Shown: positions 1 to 12,100 of the stretch, in pieces
Position numbering within the stretch: position 1 is the stretch's first letter
Layout of the letters: every line of letters starts with the position of its first letter
Assembly: GCF_032854445.1 (NCBI RefSeq)
Contig: NC_088295.1
Coordinates: forward strand, 21,193,385-21,257,384
DNA length: 64,000 nt
Origin: Liolophura sinensis
Taxonomy: Eukaryota > Mollusca > Polyplacophora > Chitonida > Chitonidae
Direction: 5' to 3'
Position numbers and translations under genes: made by a program
Notes under the pieces: model-generated
The model's database searches: none
Told to the model about the DNA's origin: nothing
The model's input: only the letters and a program-made list of their open reading frames with translations

Positions 1-19
1 ACCCGCTAGGGCCGCTTAC

Positions 20-137
20 CTCATGTATTTCGGTTCACTGAGCTGATTGAAGTAATAATGAGAATCGTCAGGCAGGAAAAACTCATCCCCCCCGGTGCTG
101 ATAACCAGCTTGGGCATTGTCAATCGGTCGTTATAGG
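20..137 (-). CDS. AprA-like gene, exon 8 (last exon in window)
   Basis: Preceded on the minus strand by acceptor ATAAG and followed by donor GTAAGC. It opens by completing a Ser codon (T|CC) from exon 7 and reads [20 protein letters not shown], followed by [19 protein letters not shown]. The GDEFFLPD block is the family's conserved acidic motif. The exon is 118 nt long and ends in phase 2, so at least one further exon is needed to the left. Confidence 0.9.
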
Positions 138-3100
138 CTTATAGGTGACAAAACGTATTTGATAATGAGCGTGTTTATATATTACAACAATTCGAATATA
201 AACTTGAGTAAGGAGCTTCTGAAAATGCGGTTGTTATACACAGGGAAAATTCAATTAGGTAGGCCTTTAACGGATTAAATTAATTAAAATGGAAACAAAT
301 TGGTCTAAAGAAGCTCTCAAACACATCGCAGGCCAGTACTCCATTATATGAAGAAGCTTTAATATACGTATTTAGCAAAATCAATTTTACCTCGTTTACC
401 TTTCGACTTGTAACTAAGCGGTTCATGAAGGTATGAGGTTGCATGTATAGTTCAGTAATAGATAAGCCATTGCATGACCTTATATGACTATTTGTGCAAA
501 TGTCCTCATAAAAAATTAGATTTATAGATGTGTGTGTATACTTACAGATAGGATCAATAATATCTGCCATTAGTTGTGTATTTGGATTGTCCAGCTGATC
601 GGTGAAGTTTAGCTCATAATAACTGTTAAAAGCAAATGTCCACCCTCCCAACGCTCGATAAAAGTGATGAAGATTCTGCCAGAAAGTTTAGAAATTTCAG
701 CTTTTGACAGTTACAATTCATAAGTACACAATTTACCAGAAATGCTGAAAATCTTATTAGGGTTATAACAAACACAGCCGGATAATTAGAACTCAATGAA
801 TTTTTTCCACGTGTGACATGTGCCAAGTTTGCTTGTCACTATCACTGCCATTTCATCTCATTCAAAGAATTTGGACACGGATATTGTTGTGGACACATGG
901 AAATAAACAAAAATAAAACAAAAGCTCAATTCGAATACAACGCTATATGGTTTCTTATAGAGCATGTCTGGTCACGGTACCAAATTTCTTTAAGTTTATT
1001 AAACTTAAACGCTTTGAATACAAATGTAAGTCAATTTGGACTTCTGAGTTGTATGGCGATGTTATAAAACCCTGTATAAAGGCTCATCACGATACGAACA
1101 TAAAGATCATTCCAGGCCTACTTTAATAACCTGGGACAGTAAATTGATATGCATGCATGGTTCATGCCATTTATTTCTACATTTCTGTGTGACAAATCGG
1201 GAATATTGTGGTATTAATCAAGAAAATGGTGAATCCCAATACTCGGTACATGCACATGTGTACGGTGATATACCTACTAGATTTCAAAGAATTTCTGTGC
1301 ATACAATCATTCAAATTAATTATTGAAATTAGAGCCGTCGGCAAAACTTACATCAGTAATGCTTCCGTGAGTGCCTTCCGTGATACTGGAAAGCGTATAT
1401 GGTTTGTATTTCATTTACTTTCAAGACGGTAAAATTTTACCAGTATGTATACATATAACTTATATATGCAACACGGGACCAAAGTTTGTATGACTTCTGT
1501 GGTCTGTCTTCAGTGACTTAGTTCAGAATGCCTAATAATATACGTTTAGATTTGTACATGTAGAATGTACATGAAGATTATCTCACCTTTACGAAGTTCA
1601 GAACGTCTAATACTATTGGTGCTATGGCGAACACCCTTTTGTCCACTGCACCAGTAGTCCAAGTTGTCCATCCTCTCTACAATGAAAGTAAGCATGAAAA
1701 AGCATATATATAAAAGAGTGAGTACAAGCAACACTTTCAAGCGTGTATTCAACGACATCTTTGTGAGTGGCTATCCTTTTTGCTGTATAGTCTCGTCTTA
1801 ATCGTGAAAACATGTCGACAGAAATGTATGGCAACAGATGCCTGCCGGTATAAATCATCACATGGAACTGCATGGACCCATAAAACTATATACGAAAACG
1901 CCTTTACTTCACTTCAGTAGATTCTATAGACAGTATAACCACCTTTCTTCCATACATTACGCATGTACCTATATAGATGGGTTTTCGAATATACACGATG
2001 ATTGTTCTGACATCAAACGCTCTTGTAAGTATGACGAAAACTTTATGGGACGGTAGTGTGCTAAACATTTAGAATGATCGAGCAAACAATAGCTATACTC
2101 ATCCCGTGTCTCTTATAGCCCGTCATAGATTCGCAATCCTGATGTCAGAAATGAATGAATGAATGATTGGGGTTTTACGTCGTACAATTTTTACTTAACA
2201 GGGTGAGTCCATGCTGCCGGAGACACCAAACCAAGAGTCCTGTTTCCTTGCTTCCCTCAGTGCTGAACGCCAAGCAAGAAAGCAAGAAGTACCATTTTTA
2301 AAGTCTTTGGCATGACCCGACCCGGGTTTGATCCCAGATCTCCCGACTTTTAGGCGGACGCTTTAACCATTAGGCCACAGAAGCAGTAATCTGAGAACTA
2401 AACCGAATTCAATTCGATAACTCACTTAACTCACTTCACAGTTCACCAGTCATCCGTCACATCCCCTTTGAACAATATTTTTGGCATTAAAACTTAATCC
2501 ATTATGTAATAACGTCTTTTTATCAACGGAGATTTAGGCAAAAGCGTTTAACTGATTGCTTGGCAGTTATGTTGCCTCTATATGTGTAAATGCCAGGCGA
2601 CTTTCATTAAACTGGACATGAATATATGTAATTTCCATCGGCCACATTAGTATATAATTTTACCCTCATGATCGGTAGAGAGCCAATTAATAAACACAAG
2701 AGACATAATTTATACATAGGCCTACACTATACCGTGTTTATATAAGTTATAAGTGTAGGTGTATGGATGTTGAATGTCTCAGTCATTACCTTGGATGCTC
2801 CGGCCACCATGAACTTGCTCGGTGTGATGTTTGCAGTTTTCCCCGCGAAATCGGTTATTGTGTCCAACGCTCTTACGGCTGCCTTTGGACATACATATAA
2901 AGCCGTGATGAAAATATGCAAAGCTTATAATCGGTTACACAAACATGCGTTTTATACCGTATACATATAAATTATATATTATTTATCAAACATATTTACC
3001 AATAACCACACAAATTAGGCCTAGTCATTTCGTAACATTTCGTTAATTACTCTTGTGCCACTCGTTTCTATATTAGGACGCAAATTACCAAGGGTTACAT

Positions 3101-6100
3101 GTATATAAAAGCACTTAAACAACAATTTCTCCGAAATCAAGAATGTTCACTCATACTTTGGTCATTGGCATTCTCAGAAGGATCTCAGGGTCTGTAGTGT
3201 TTTCAATAAACGTTTTCCACGTCCAGGCAATGATGGAATCTTCGGAGCGGGACTTTTGGGTTGGGTCTTTCTACAGGATTCAGAAACGGGGAAAATATAT
3301 AAGGCAGTTCACTGCAGAAGCATATTCCAATCAAAACATAAATGATTAGCAGACATGCTGAAGAATATTACCAGTATAAATGGCGGTGATCAGATTAATG
3401 GGTGGAGGAAACTAGACAATGTCCAGAGGAAACCATGCAGTGTTCTTGGTGTTCTTGCTCGGGCACTATACAATATACAAAGCTTGCGAAGGGCTGGAAT
3501 TCGTATGTTTCAGATGGCTCAAAATATAGTCTACAATCGGGTAGAGAAAAGTAACATTGTCATTAATTCTGAAAGATCCCACAGCAGCTAAGGAAAGAAT
3601 ATAGAAGACTTGCAGCATATAGATACCAGAGCAGCGATGAAAGAGTGATAGTTGGCAAATGTTCTAGCTCACGTAATCAGTGAAGTATGGCCTCCCGTCA
3701 TTTTACTCAGTTATTTTTATTAAATAGGAGTGTTTAGCATTTTCCAGGCACAGCACTAATTATTTTGAGCCACGTCTACGAAATAGGAGACAACTCTGCC
3801 TTGACGCAGGTAACCCAAAAGAGAGTGATCTCCCTTTATGACCCCCACCTCCCCAGCGCAGGAGGTTGTCGGTCATGCAAATATTTCGTCATGCCCATCA
3901 AGCATTATTACATCTTCCGGAACACGCACATGTTTGGGCATTTAGATTGTAAAGTATTTTTAAAGTATATCAGCGATGCCGCGAGCTCGTCAGGCCAAGA
4001 AACGTCGTACGTCAGGTGAGGCAACTGTCAGCGTACAGAGGCCGAAGAAAGCGATGTCATTCCATCTTCTTTACAAGCTGATCCACAAGAGCCTCCTCAA
4101 CAACAACAACACCGGTTGGTCGGGGACAATGTGGCCGGCCTCGAGCAACACCAGCCAGCAAGTTCGTTATCCGTCAGTGGAAATATTGGTACGTCATGTA
4201 ACAGTACTGTGGTGGTGTCGGATAATTACACTTTTACTGAAGCCATCAACGCGTTCGGATATTTAAGTTCTTTGTTAGAGCAAACCAGACTCCATGTCAA
4301 CAGGCTACGATCAATAATTAACCCTGATGTTAATACTCGTACCCAAGATTGCGACAGTGACGTAAGCAGTAGTGATTTCCTATCTATCCCACAAAACAAA
4401 AAAATATTGAAATTTCAAATAAGGATCCCGTTGCATTGAACATTCCAAACTGTACTGCCACTATGTGAAATGTTGTTTTTAGTTCAGGTGTTTTGGATAG
4501 CCATGGAGTTCGTATCTCCTAAGTGGAGGCTGGCAACAGTCAGGTAATGTTATTGGAAAAAGAGGTAGACACTGCGGGAATGTATGAGCCCTCCCCACTA
4601 CATAGTATATCTGATTAAATCAGTTCACATGTTCCAGAGAGCATTAAAGAAAAATTTGGAAAGGGCAATTTTTTTGAGTTGGCCATACTTGTTAAGACTA
4701 GCAAAGTTATTATTGAGCCATCTTATTCTCTCAACTTTGGCATTTCTGAGGGAAAAATCATTATGCGACCAAAGCTGCTTGCTAAACCCATACTAGATAT
4801 TGACACACGGCTGACATTCACTATTTACATGGATTTTTATATTAAGCGTCATCCAACCAAAGCTAGAGAAATGCTGAAATATTTTAACACCATTTGCACT
4901 ATTGCATCTCATGGTAATTTTGTGTGGGCAAGGTATGAAGATCAATTAAGGTGGAGGATGGCAGAGAATCCTATTAAGTTACAGGGTGTCAAAATGATGA
5001 TGAACTTTGGATGATGGCAATGTTCTCAGAAACCCAGGATAGACAGGCTGCAGATAAAGTTACCAGGAATCTCTCTAACTCAACTAAAGTTTATTGGGTC
5101 TACAATCAGGGTAATTGTAACTTTGCCAAATGTCCATTCTGACATGCATGTAAGTATTGTGGTGTAATGGGCCACCCAGAACCAAAATGTTTTAAAGCTA
5201 AGGGTAACCATGGTACCAGCCAAACCTGAGCCTCAGGTAAGCACCTTTTTTGAGCTGGCTCTCACACCAATCAAAGTGGACCAGTTGGAAATTCAGCTTA
5301 AGGATTACCCAGATAAAGAAGATGCTGAGTATTTGTTGAATGGTTTTAAGTTTGCCACAAATGCCACAAATTTACTTTCAGCTAAGCAAAATCTTGATAC
5401 AGCGGAACAGAAAATAGACAAAGAAATTAATCAAAATAGAATGGCAGGCCCCTTTGACTCACCCCCATTTCCTAACCTTAAAGTCTCGCCAATCAGATAG
5501 GTTTCCAAGAAAAATAACATAATGGGAGATTACAGACTAATTCACCACCTTTCATATCTTCAAGTGGTCAGTGATCATATTAACCCTGCCATGTCTTCTG
5601 TTGGCTACTCCAGTATTGATGAGGCTGTGGATCTTATACAGCAGATAGGTGGGAACTCTCATATGGCCAAAGCTGATAAAAAATCAACTTTCACATTCCT
5701 ACCGGTTACACCAAGTGACTTTGACCAGCTTGGGTTTACATTCCTAGGTAAGTTCTATTTTGATAAGACCCTTCCAATGGGATGTTCCATTTCCTGTGCC
5801 ACCTGTGAGAAAGTCTATAGCACATGTTTATAGCACACCGCAGGTATCTCCCCACCAAGGGGTACAAAAATGCCTGGATGACTTTCTGTTCATTGGTGAA
5901 TCAAAAACAACCTGCCAACTTATACTTGATAGTCTTATGCAGATTTGTGATTCATTAAGTATACCAGTAGCATATGAATAGACTAAAGGGCCATTAAAAA
6001 GATTGAGAGTTTTGGGCTTGGAATTAGATGCAGTGTATTCAAATTAGGCTGCCTTAAAACAAACTTGCGCTGATATACAGTCTGGCCTTTGTTGCAACAA

Positions 6101-9100
6101 ACTCTGACTGAAGGAGCTCCAGGCAGTAGTTGGGTTGCTTAATTTTGCCTGTCGTGCAGTAAAACAGGGTAGCCCATAATGTAGACGGTTAATAGATGCA
6201 ACATTGCATGTCTGGAAACCACACCATTTCATAAGGGTAACCACAACAGTGCGTAAAGATTTACAAATGTGGAAAAAATTCCTGTCCGAATTTAATGGTT
6301 CTTCATATTTCTTGGATAGATTTTGGTTCCTAAATCACAGCCTACGGCTATATACTGATGCCTCTGAGTCAGTTTTCTTTGGTGCTTTTTACATGGGACA
6401 TTGGATCTGTGGTGTGTGGCCACAGGAATGGGTTGACACAGAGATCTCCAAGGATATCACGTTTTTGGAAACCTTTCCAATAGTTCTTGCTATCATGGTG
6501 TACAGAAATTTACTCTCTAATAAGAAAGTAATTTTTCATTGTGACAACAATTCAGTTGTTGCAGTCATAAACAAGGTAACTTCTAAGTCTAGTAGGGTAA
6601 TGAAACTCATAAAGTTCATTACATTACAATGCATGACACACAGCATCCTGTTAAGATGTGTGTGTCTCTGGGGTTGAAAATAGCATAGCTCATTTCTTGT
6701 CTCGTTTGCAGGTTTCCAGCTTCAGGAAGTTTGCACCCCAGGCAGACAGGGCAGCTACACCTGTACCACGGGAATTCTGGGACATCTATGGATAGAGGAA
6801 CATTGTTGACTTCATAGCGCTTTGGCCACATGCACTTGGAAGGGTTATAAAACAGGCATAGAATCTCTCGTAAACTTCAGGAATATTTCTAACTGGCCCC
6901 AGTTGTGGCCAGCGGCCAGTTCCAGTGAAAGATATCATCATGTACATTGCATATGTGCCAGTGACCCAGTTATCCCCGTCATCAGCTTCCACATTTTTGG
7001 CAGGTGTGCGCAAGAGGCATAGGCTTATGAGCTGGCCAGATTCGACACAACATTTCATTATAAAAAAGTTAGTAGAGGAATTTCGGAGGCAATCTGGTCA
7101 CCCAGATGTACACTCTCCCATCATGTTAGATATACTACGGAAAATTTTGCTGGCCCTTCCCCATGTTTGTGCCTCCGTATACGAGGTTTTACGATTTAGA
7201 GTTGCATTTTTGTTGGCGTTTCTTGGATTTTTAAGAATCAGTGAGCTTGTGCCAGATAGTATTTCTGACATAAGATTGATTGCCCTCCTGTTAAATGACA
7301 ACAGTTTTTCTAACTCACCACAGGGCAGGTGCCTACTCATTCAGATTCGGTTCTCCAAAATTGATCACTACGGTAAAAGAGCACAACTAGTTCCCCACCT
7401 ATTAAATCAAAGAAAGCTTTGTCCGGTTAAGGCAGTCAGTGAGCATTTGTCAGTTCGTCCACGTGGGAACTGGCATTTACTTGTAATTTTGATACCAACC
7501 CAGTCACTTGGTACCAGTTCACATCTGTTTTAAAGAAAGCACTGAGTTCTGCGGATGTTCCATCAGGTCATTACACCTCACATTGGTTGGCGCCGGAACA
7601 ATGGCAGCTGTGTGCGGTCTGTCGGGAGGCCGTATAAACGCTTTGGGAAGATGGAAATTGTCAGCTGTCTGCACATACATACGAGTAGCCTTGGGTTGTG
7701 GATATGTGTTTAGTTAGCAAATGAATATTTCCTTCTAAATGTTCAGTAATTCAGTTTATTTCCAGGAAAGAGGCAAGTTACCATCTACGGATCTCCCATA
7801 GTGTTCTGGGCAGGTATACGAGTGCTATGCCGACCAGGTGGGACTTCCCTTGGTTTAAGCAGCCATTTTTCTGTTCGTTGGGTGGGTAAAAGAGGGATGA
7901 GATGGGATGAGCTTCTCCCAGCTGTTAAACGTGATCCCCAGCACTACCCAATCCCAGAAACTAACAAGTACAGCTGGGAAGTAATGAATTGGGCAAACGC
8001 AAGTCATGTAGTTCGATTTTTAGCATGATCCATGTGCTTGAAGAAATTCCTTTGCTTAATGGCCTGTTGTTACATTATGTGGTCTTGTATGCTACCGAAG
8101 CTAGCCTGGCGTGGGGTACAGAATCTTGTAGCCATTGACAAACTCACAGGAAGGTCAACAAAAATGTTGGGGCGAAATGCCGGACCAGGGGAAATACACT
8201 AACATATAAGTTCATAACTCACACAATCCCCGGCTTATTCAGGTCAGACGGAACACGTTTATCACATCAGATATCAGTAATTACATCCTCAATTTAGATT
8301 TCCAGATTGCTTTGGAATCTCTCATACCTATTTAAGAGTGTTTATGGTGGATCATGGTGGGATGTGCTCATTAAATTTGTACACGTAGCAGACTGTGAGC
8401 ATGTTTATTGACTTACATGTGTGCATACACTTGAAACTTAAGGAAAATTTTATTAATGGGATGGGATCACCTTTATGTTTTCCCACATTGTTAAAAAATG
8501 TGTGTTTTATGTGATGAGATATGTGATGTACTACATACATCTATATGTGTGGCCACATCAGATGTTTTTGGCTGTCCCAACGATGGACATAACCGGGTTA
8601 CCAGGATATAGCCTGAGAGGAATCTCTTTACTAATAAGGGAGAAGAAAATTAAAATATCAACCAAATACCATTGAAAAGAGGATGCTTTTCGCAGGTGCA
8701 TGCCATAAAAAATTCTAATATGTACCTCAAGTTGATAAATTATGGATAATGTCAGCGCCAAAATCCGTTACGGGCAACTCCATTTTGCCTAAGAACTAGT
8801 CCTGAAGTCTTCTGTGTTAGGAAGAGAATTGCCGTTGGAAACGGCCAAAGTGCAGTTCGTACATTTCCGGTAGAACTCTTTTTCCCAGAAGGTAGCGAAG
8901 TGTACAGTTCGTTTTCTGCTTGACGATCGGGGAACCGGAATGTTGAACGTAGGTTCCGAGATTACACTAACAAGCCGACAGTTTTAACGACTCTCATTGG
9001 CTGAGAGGCAACACACCCCAGCATAAATTACAGGGTGTTAAAGATGGAGGACGCGACGGACACAGCAATTTATGCCAGCTTTGCCGTTTTTAGGCTTTAC

Positions 9101-12100
9101 GCGTAAAGCGAGAAAAATGGCAAAATTATGCAGCAGGCACCACCAGATAGAAAAAAATGAGCTCTTTTCAGCCTATAGTGTCATGTTTTTAAGTTTTCTT
9201 CTTCTTTAAGTTTGCCGACAGTCGTTGGACAGTAAACTGCAGTAACTTTGGTTATCAGTGGTCTGCCAGGGCAATTGGTGGCAACCACTGGATACCTCAA
9301 GGATGGGTATCTCGGTATACCTCGTACATGGTTATCGTATAATAGGGTGATCTAATGATACGTATAGACATGCTCACAGTTCCAACTCATGCCCCGATGT
9401 AAAATTAGAGGAATAAAGCTCGGCCAACCTCCATCTATCATTGAAGGTGTTCTTAGTTTTATCATATGTTATATTAATTAGCATGGTTATTCGTAGTCGT
9501 TGGAAATGTCTCGAGATAATAGCAAATTACACGCCCCTTAGTATCATTCCTTAAGCAGAATTAAAAAAAAAATCCACTGATGTTGGATGTAATTTATTAG
9601 ACCTCACGGGTCTAGAATTACTCAAAATGCTTTGTTGCCAACACATTTAATATACAATCACACTGAAACAATGCAAAGGGTCGAGGCCTCCGGGTTTTTT
9701 AGTCCACCAGCAGAATCGTGGTTTATGCTGAAATACAATATTAAAATCGTATAAAGCTGAGATTCCTTACATGCGGTAGCGGTATGCGGTACGCGGCAAG
9801 AAATCGAAATAGTTAAAATAAGTTGCAATGATTCCATAGGTACGGTCGCGGATCCGTTTTTTCATGCGGAAACGTATACGGCAAAATCAATCGCACCATG
9901 TAGCGATCGGTGCGGTATGCGTTTTCAAAACCGGACAGGGTATCCCAAGAAATGACGTTACTGGTGGGGTGTTTCCCCGACACGTGGTCGGAACTTTTTT
10001 AAATTGTTCTCTGTTTAGACGAAAGTACTGTTGGAATTTTTCTCCATCCAGCTGCAATTCCGAGACCAAGTTATGGAAAGCCGTATGCCGTATCCGCGTA
10101 CCGCGTGCCGTATACCGCAAACTGCATACCGCGTATATGGAATCTCAGCTTAATGAAGAGTTGTAGGTGTCAAACAGGTCAAAACACAATGAGTGCTCTA
10201 TTTCATGCACCAAGGACACTCGCATACCTTAAATACCACTGGCTGATTTGGAATCATTTTGAGGTTGGCACCTATTGATTTCGTCCCCACAGCAAACATC
10301 GTGATCAACGACACAAAGTTATCCGTGGGCTTCGGTGGTCTACAAACATTTATGGCAAAAAATATTTGTGTATAGGCTATATTTCATCTACGAATTAGTA
10401 GATAGTCGTAAGTGTCGATGGAGACCTATGTGTTTCAAAGAAAATACAAGGAAATGTCACTTCGAGAGTACCGGAATGAATTACAGTGGATATCATAATA
10501 CTTATCACAGTCAAGAGAAACTACATCTCTGGGAATCTCTGTAAATTCACGTAAGTTGACACCCTCCCAGGTCCCAAAAAGCCCACACCCACCCATCCAC
10601 CCAGTTGGCTTAAATCGATTTCAAGCCTAATATATTTCTTTTCAGCGTGACACTAATGGGTTTCCGTACACTAGAGACTTCCTTGCGAAGAGATTTAGAT
10701 AATTAGTCCCATGTTTTTGTTCATTAAAAGTAGGCCTACCCATCTTGTGAATGTTTTACAAATATATGCATGTTATGTACGTACATATTTACATATATAC
10801 ACCTGTATATTCTTACTTGTCATGATTTGATCCTCCGTCAATGAAAAGAAAAGCTGTATTCTTGAGTTCGACTTCGTCTGGTATTGTCACACTCAAGTAG
10901 TGCCACCATATCGGGTGCGTTACCACATCATCTACAAAAGATACGAGGCAAATGGTTATACTATATTAACTGATGTGTGTATTGATTGCTTGCTTCGTTG
11001 AAGGGGTAGTTGACTGACTGACTGACCAATGCACAGATTGGCTTGATGTCTTGAGATCGTGACTCATCATTCGATAGAATGATCGATATTCAATGTTGGT
11101 TGATTAACGGAGATGCAGATGATTGAGTGATGATTGATTTGTCCTGTCAAAGCCCTTTAAATCGTGGAGTAGAATAATCTCCCAATTGTTTGTTTCTACT
11201 GGATTCCATTGAAGCGCATGGCAAGCACTGGTCATGAAAGAAGATCTCTAAGTGTGGACCGTAGGTCTATGTATAGAGAACCTTGAACGCCTACACTAAT
11301 TCGGGTCAAAGTTGTGTATTGTCTATTGGTCCCCATTCCTTCTTTGGTGATGACGCAACGTGGGTATATTGATAATGTATATACTCATGTTACAAGAGAA
11401 ATATGGTCACGCTATACCAATATAGGACTATTGTTAAATGGAGGGTATTTAAAGAAAGGTACATGAGGAAAGGTGTGGCTCAATGGTATGGTGTACTTTT
11501 AGCACACACGGGGTGCGGGTTCGATCCCAGTCTTGGACAGGGAATTTCTAGTTTCCCCGCTCTGATTACTGGTAGGACAGCGGTGTCTGTAAGCCGTCAA
11601 GGGCGCTTGTGTGAGCGTTTGTACAGTCTTATCGATCACTCGTCATTGACCTTACATGTGCATGGCGTACAAAATCTGTACGGCTCTATAATAAACACGT
11701 GACATATATATGTCGGTAGTTTATCAATGGGCACTCCGGGTTCCCCCAACCATGAAGTCGATTGCTATCCTACGGGTGAAAAATTTCCGAGTGTTACATA
11801 AACCAACCATCTACATGTAGTAAGTAAATAATCCAATAAAAATAAAATTGAAATACATAAATCTAGAAAAAATAAAGAAGTAAATATAAAAGACGGTTTT
11901 TCGCAGTACGCCAATCTCTACATGCATATATATTTATGCAATCCATACTACATGTATTTTCATCGCCGGTGTATACGTCACATATTTATGCAGAGAAAGA
12001 AATCTTTGTAAGCATGATTACGTTGGCCAACACTTGTTTCCGGAATCCATGGAAGAATCCCGTTTTCTTTATAATACTGTTTTTTCAAACCTATACAGAC

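Larger units (their letters stand above)
3766..8200 (+). mobile_element. Decayed Ngaro-like (DIRS order) tyrosine-recombinase retrotransposon
   Basis: In order on the plus strand: a gag-like region with a zinc knuckle, reverse transcriptase, RNase H, tyrosine recombinase and an SGNH-hydrolase-like piece. This order, the recombinase in place of a DDE integrase, and the hydrolase at the end are known for Ngaro elements. All parts are broken by frameshifts and stops, so the copy cannot be autonomous. It sits antisense inside the 7-kb intron 3 of the AprA-like gene. The ends are approximate: the split direct repeats expected for the family were not found by eye. Confidence 0.85.

Noticed and set aside
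280-651. Single 123-codon minus-strand ORF as one gene
   Set aside because: Only its first part (below 651 to 546) is exon 7 of the AprA-like gene; the rest is intron read-through past a GTAAGT donor.
2767-2970. Plus-strand ORF of 67 codons
   Set aside because: It mirrors exon 5 of the minus-strand gene; only the minus reading fits the family and splice sites.
11464-11540. Functional tRNA gene
   Set aside because: A and B boxes are good, but acceptor and anticodon stems do not pair convincingly and a longer body follows; better explained as a SINE head.
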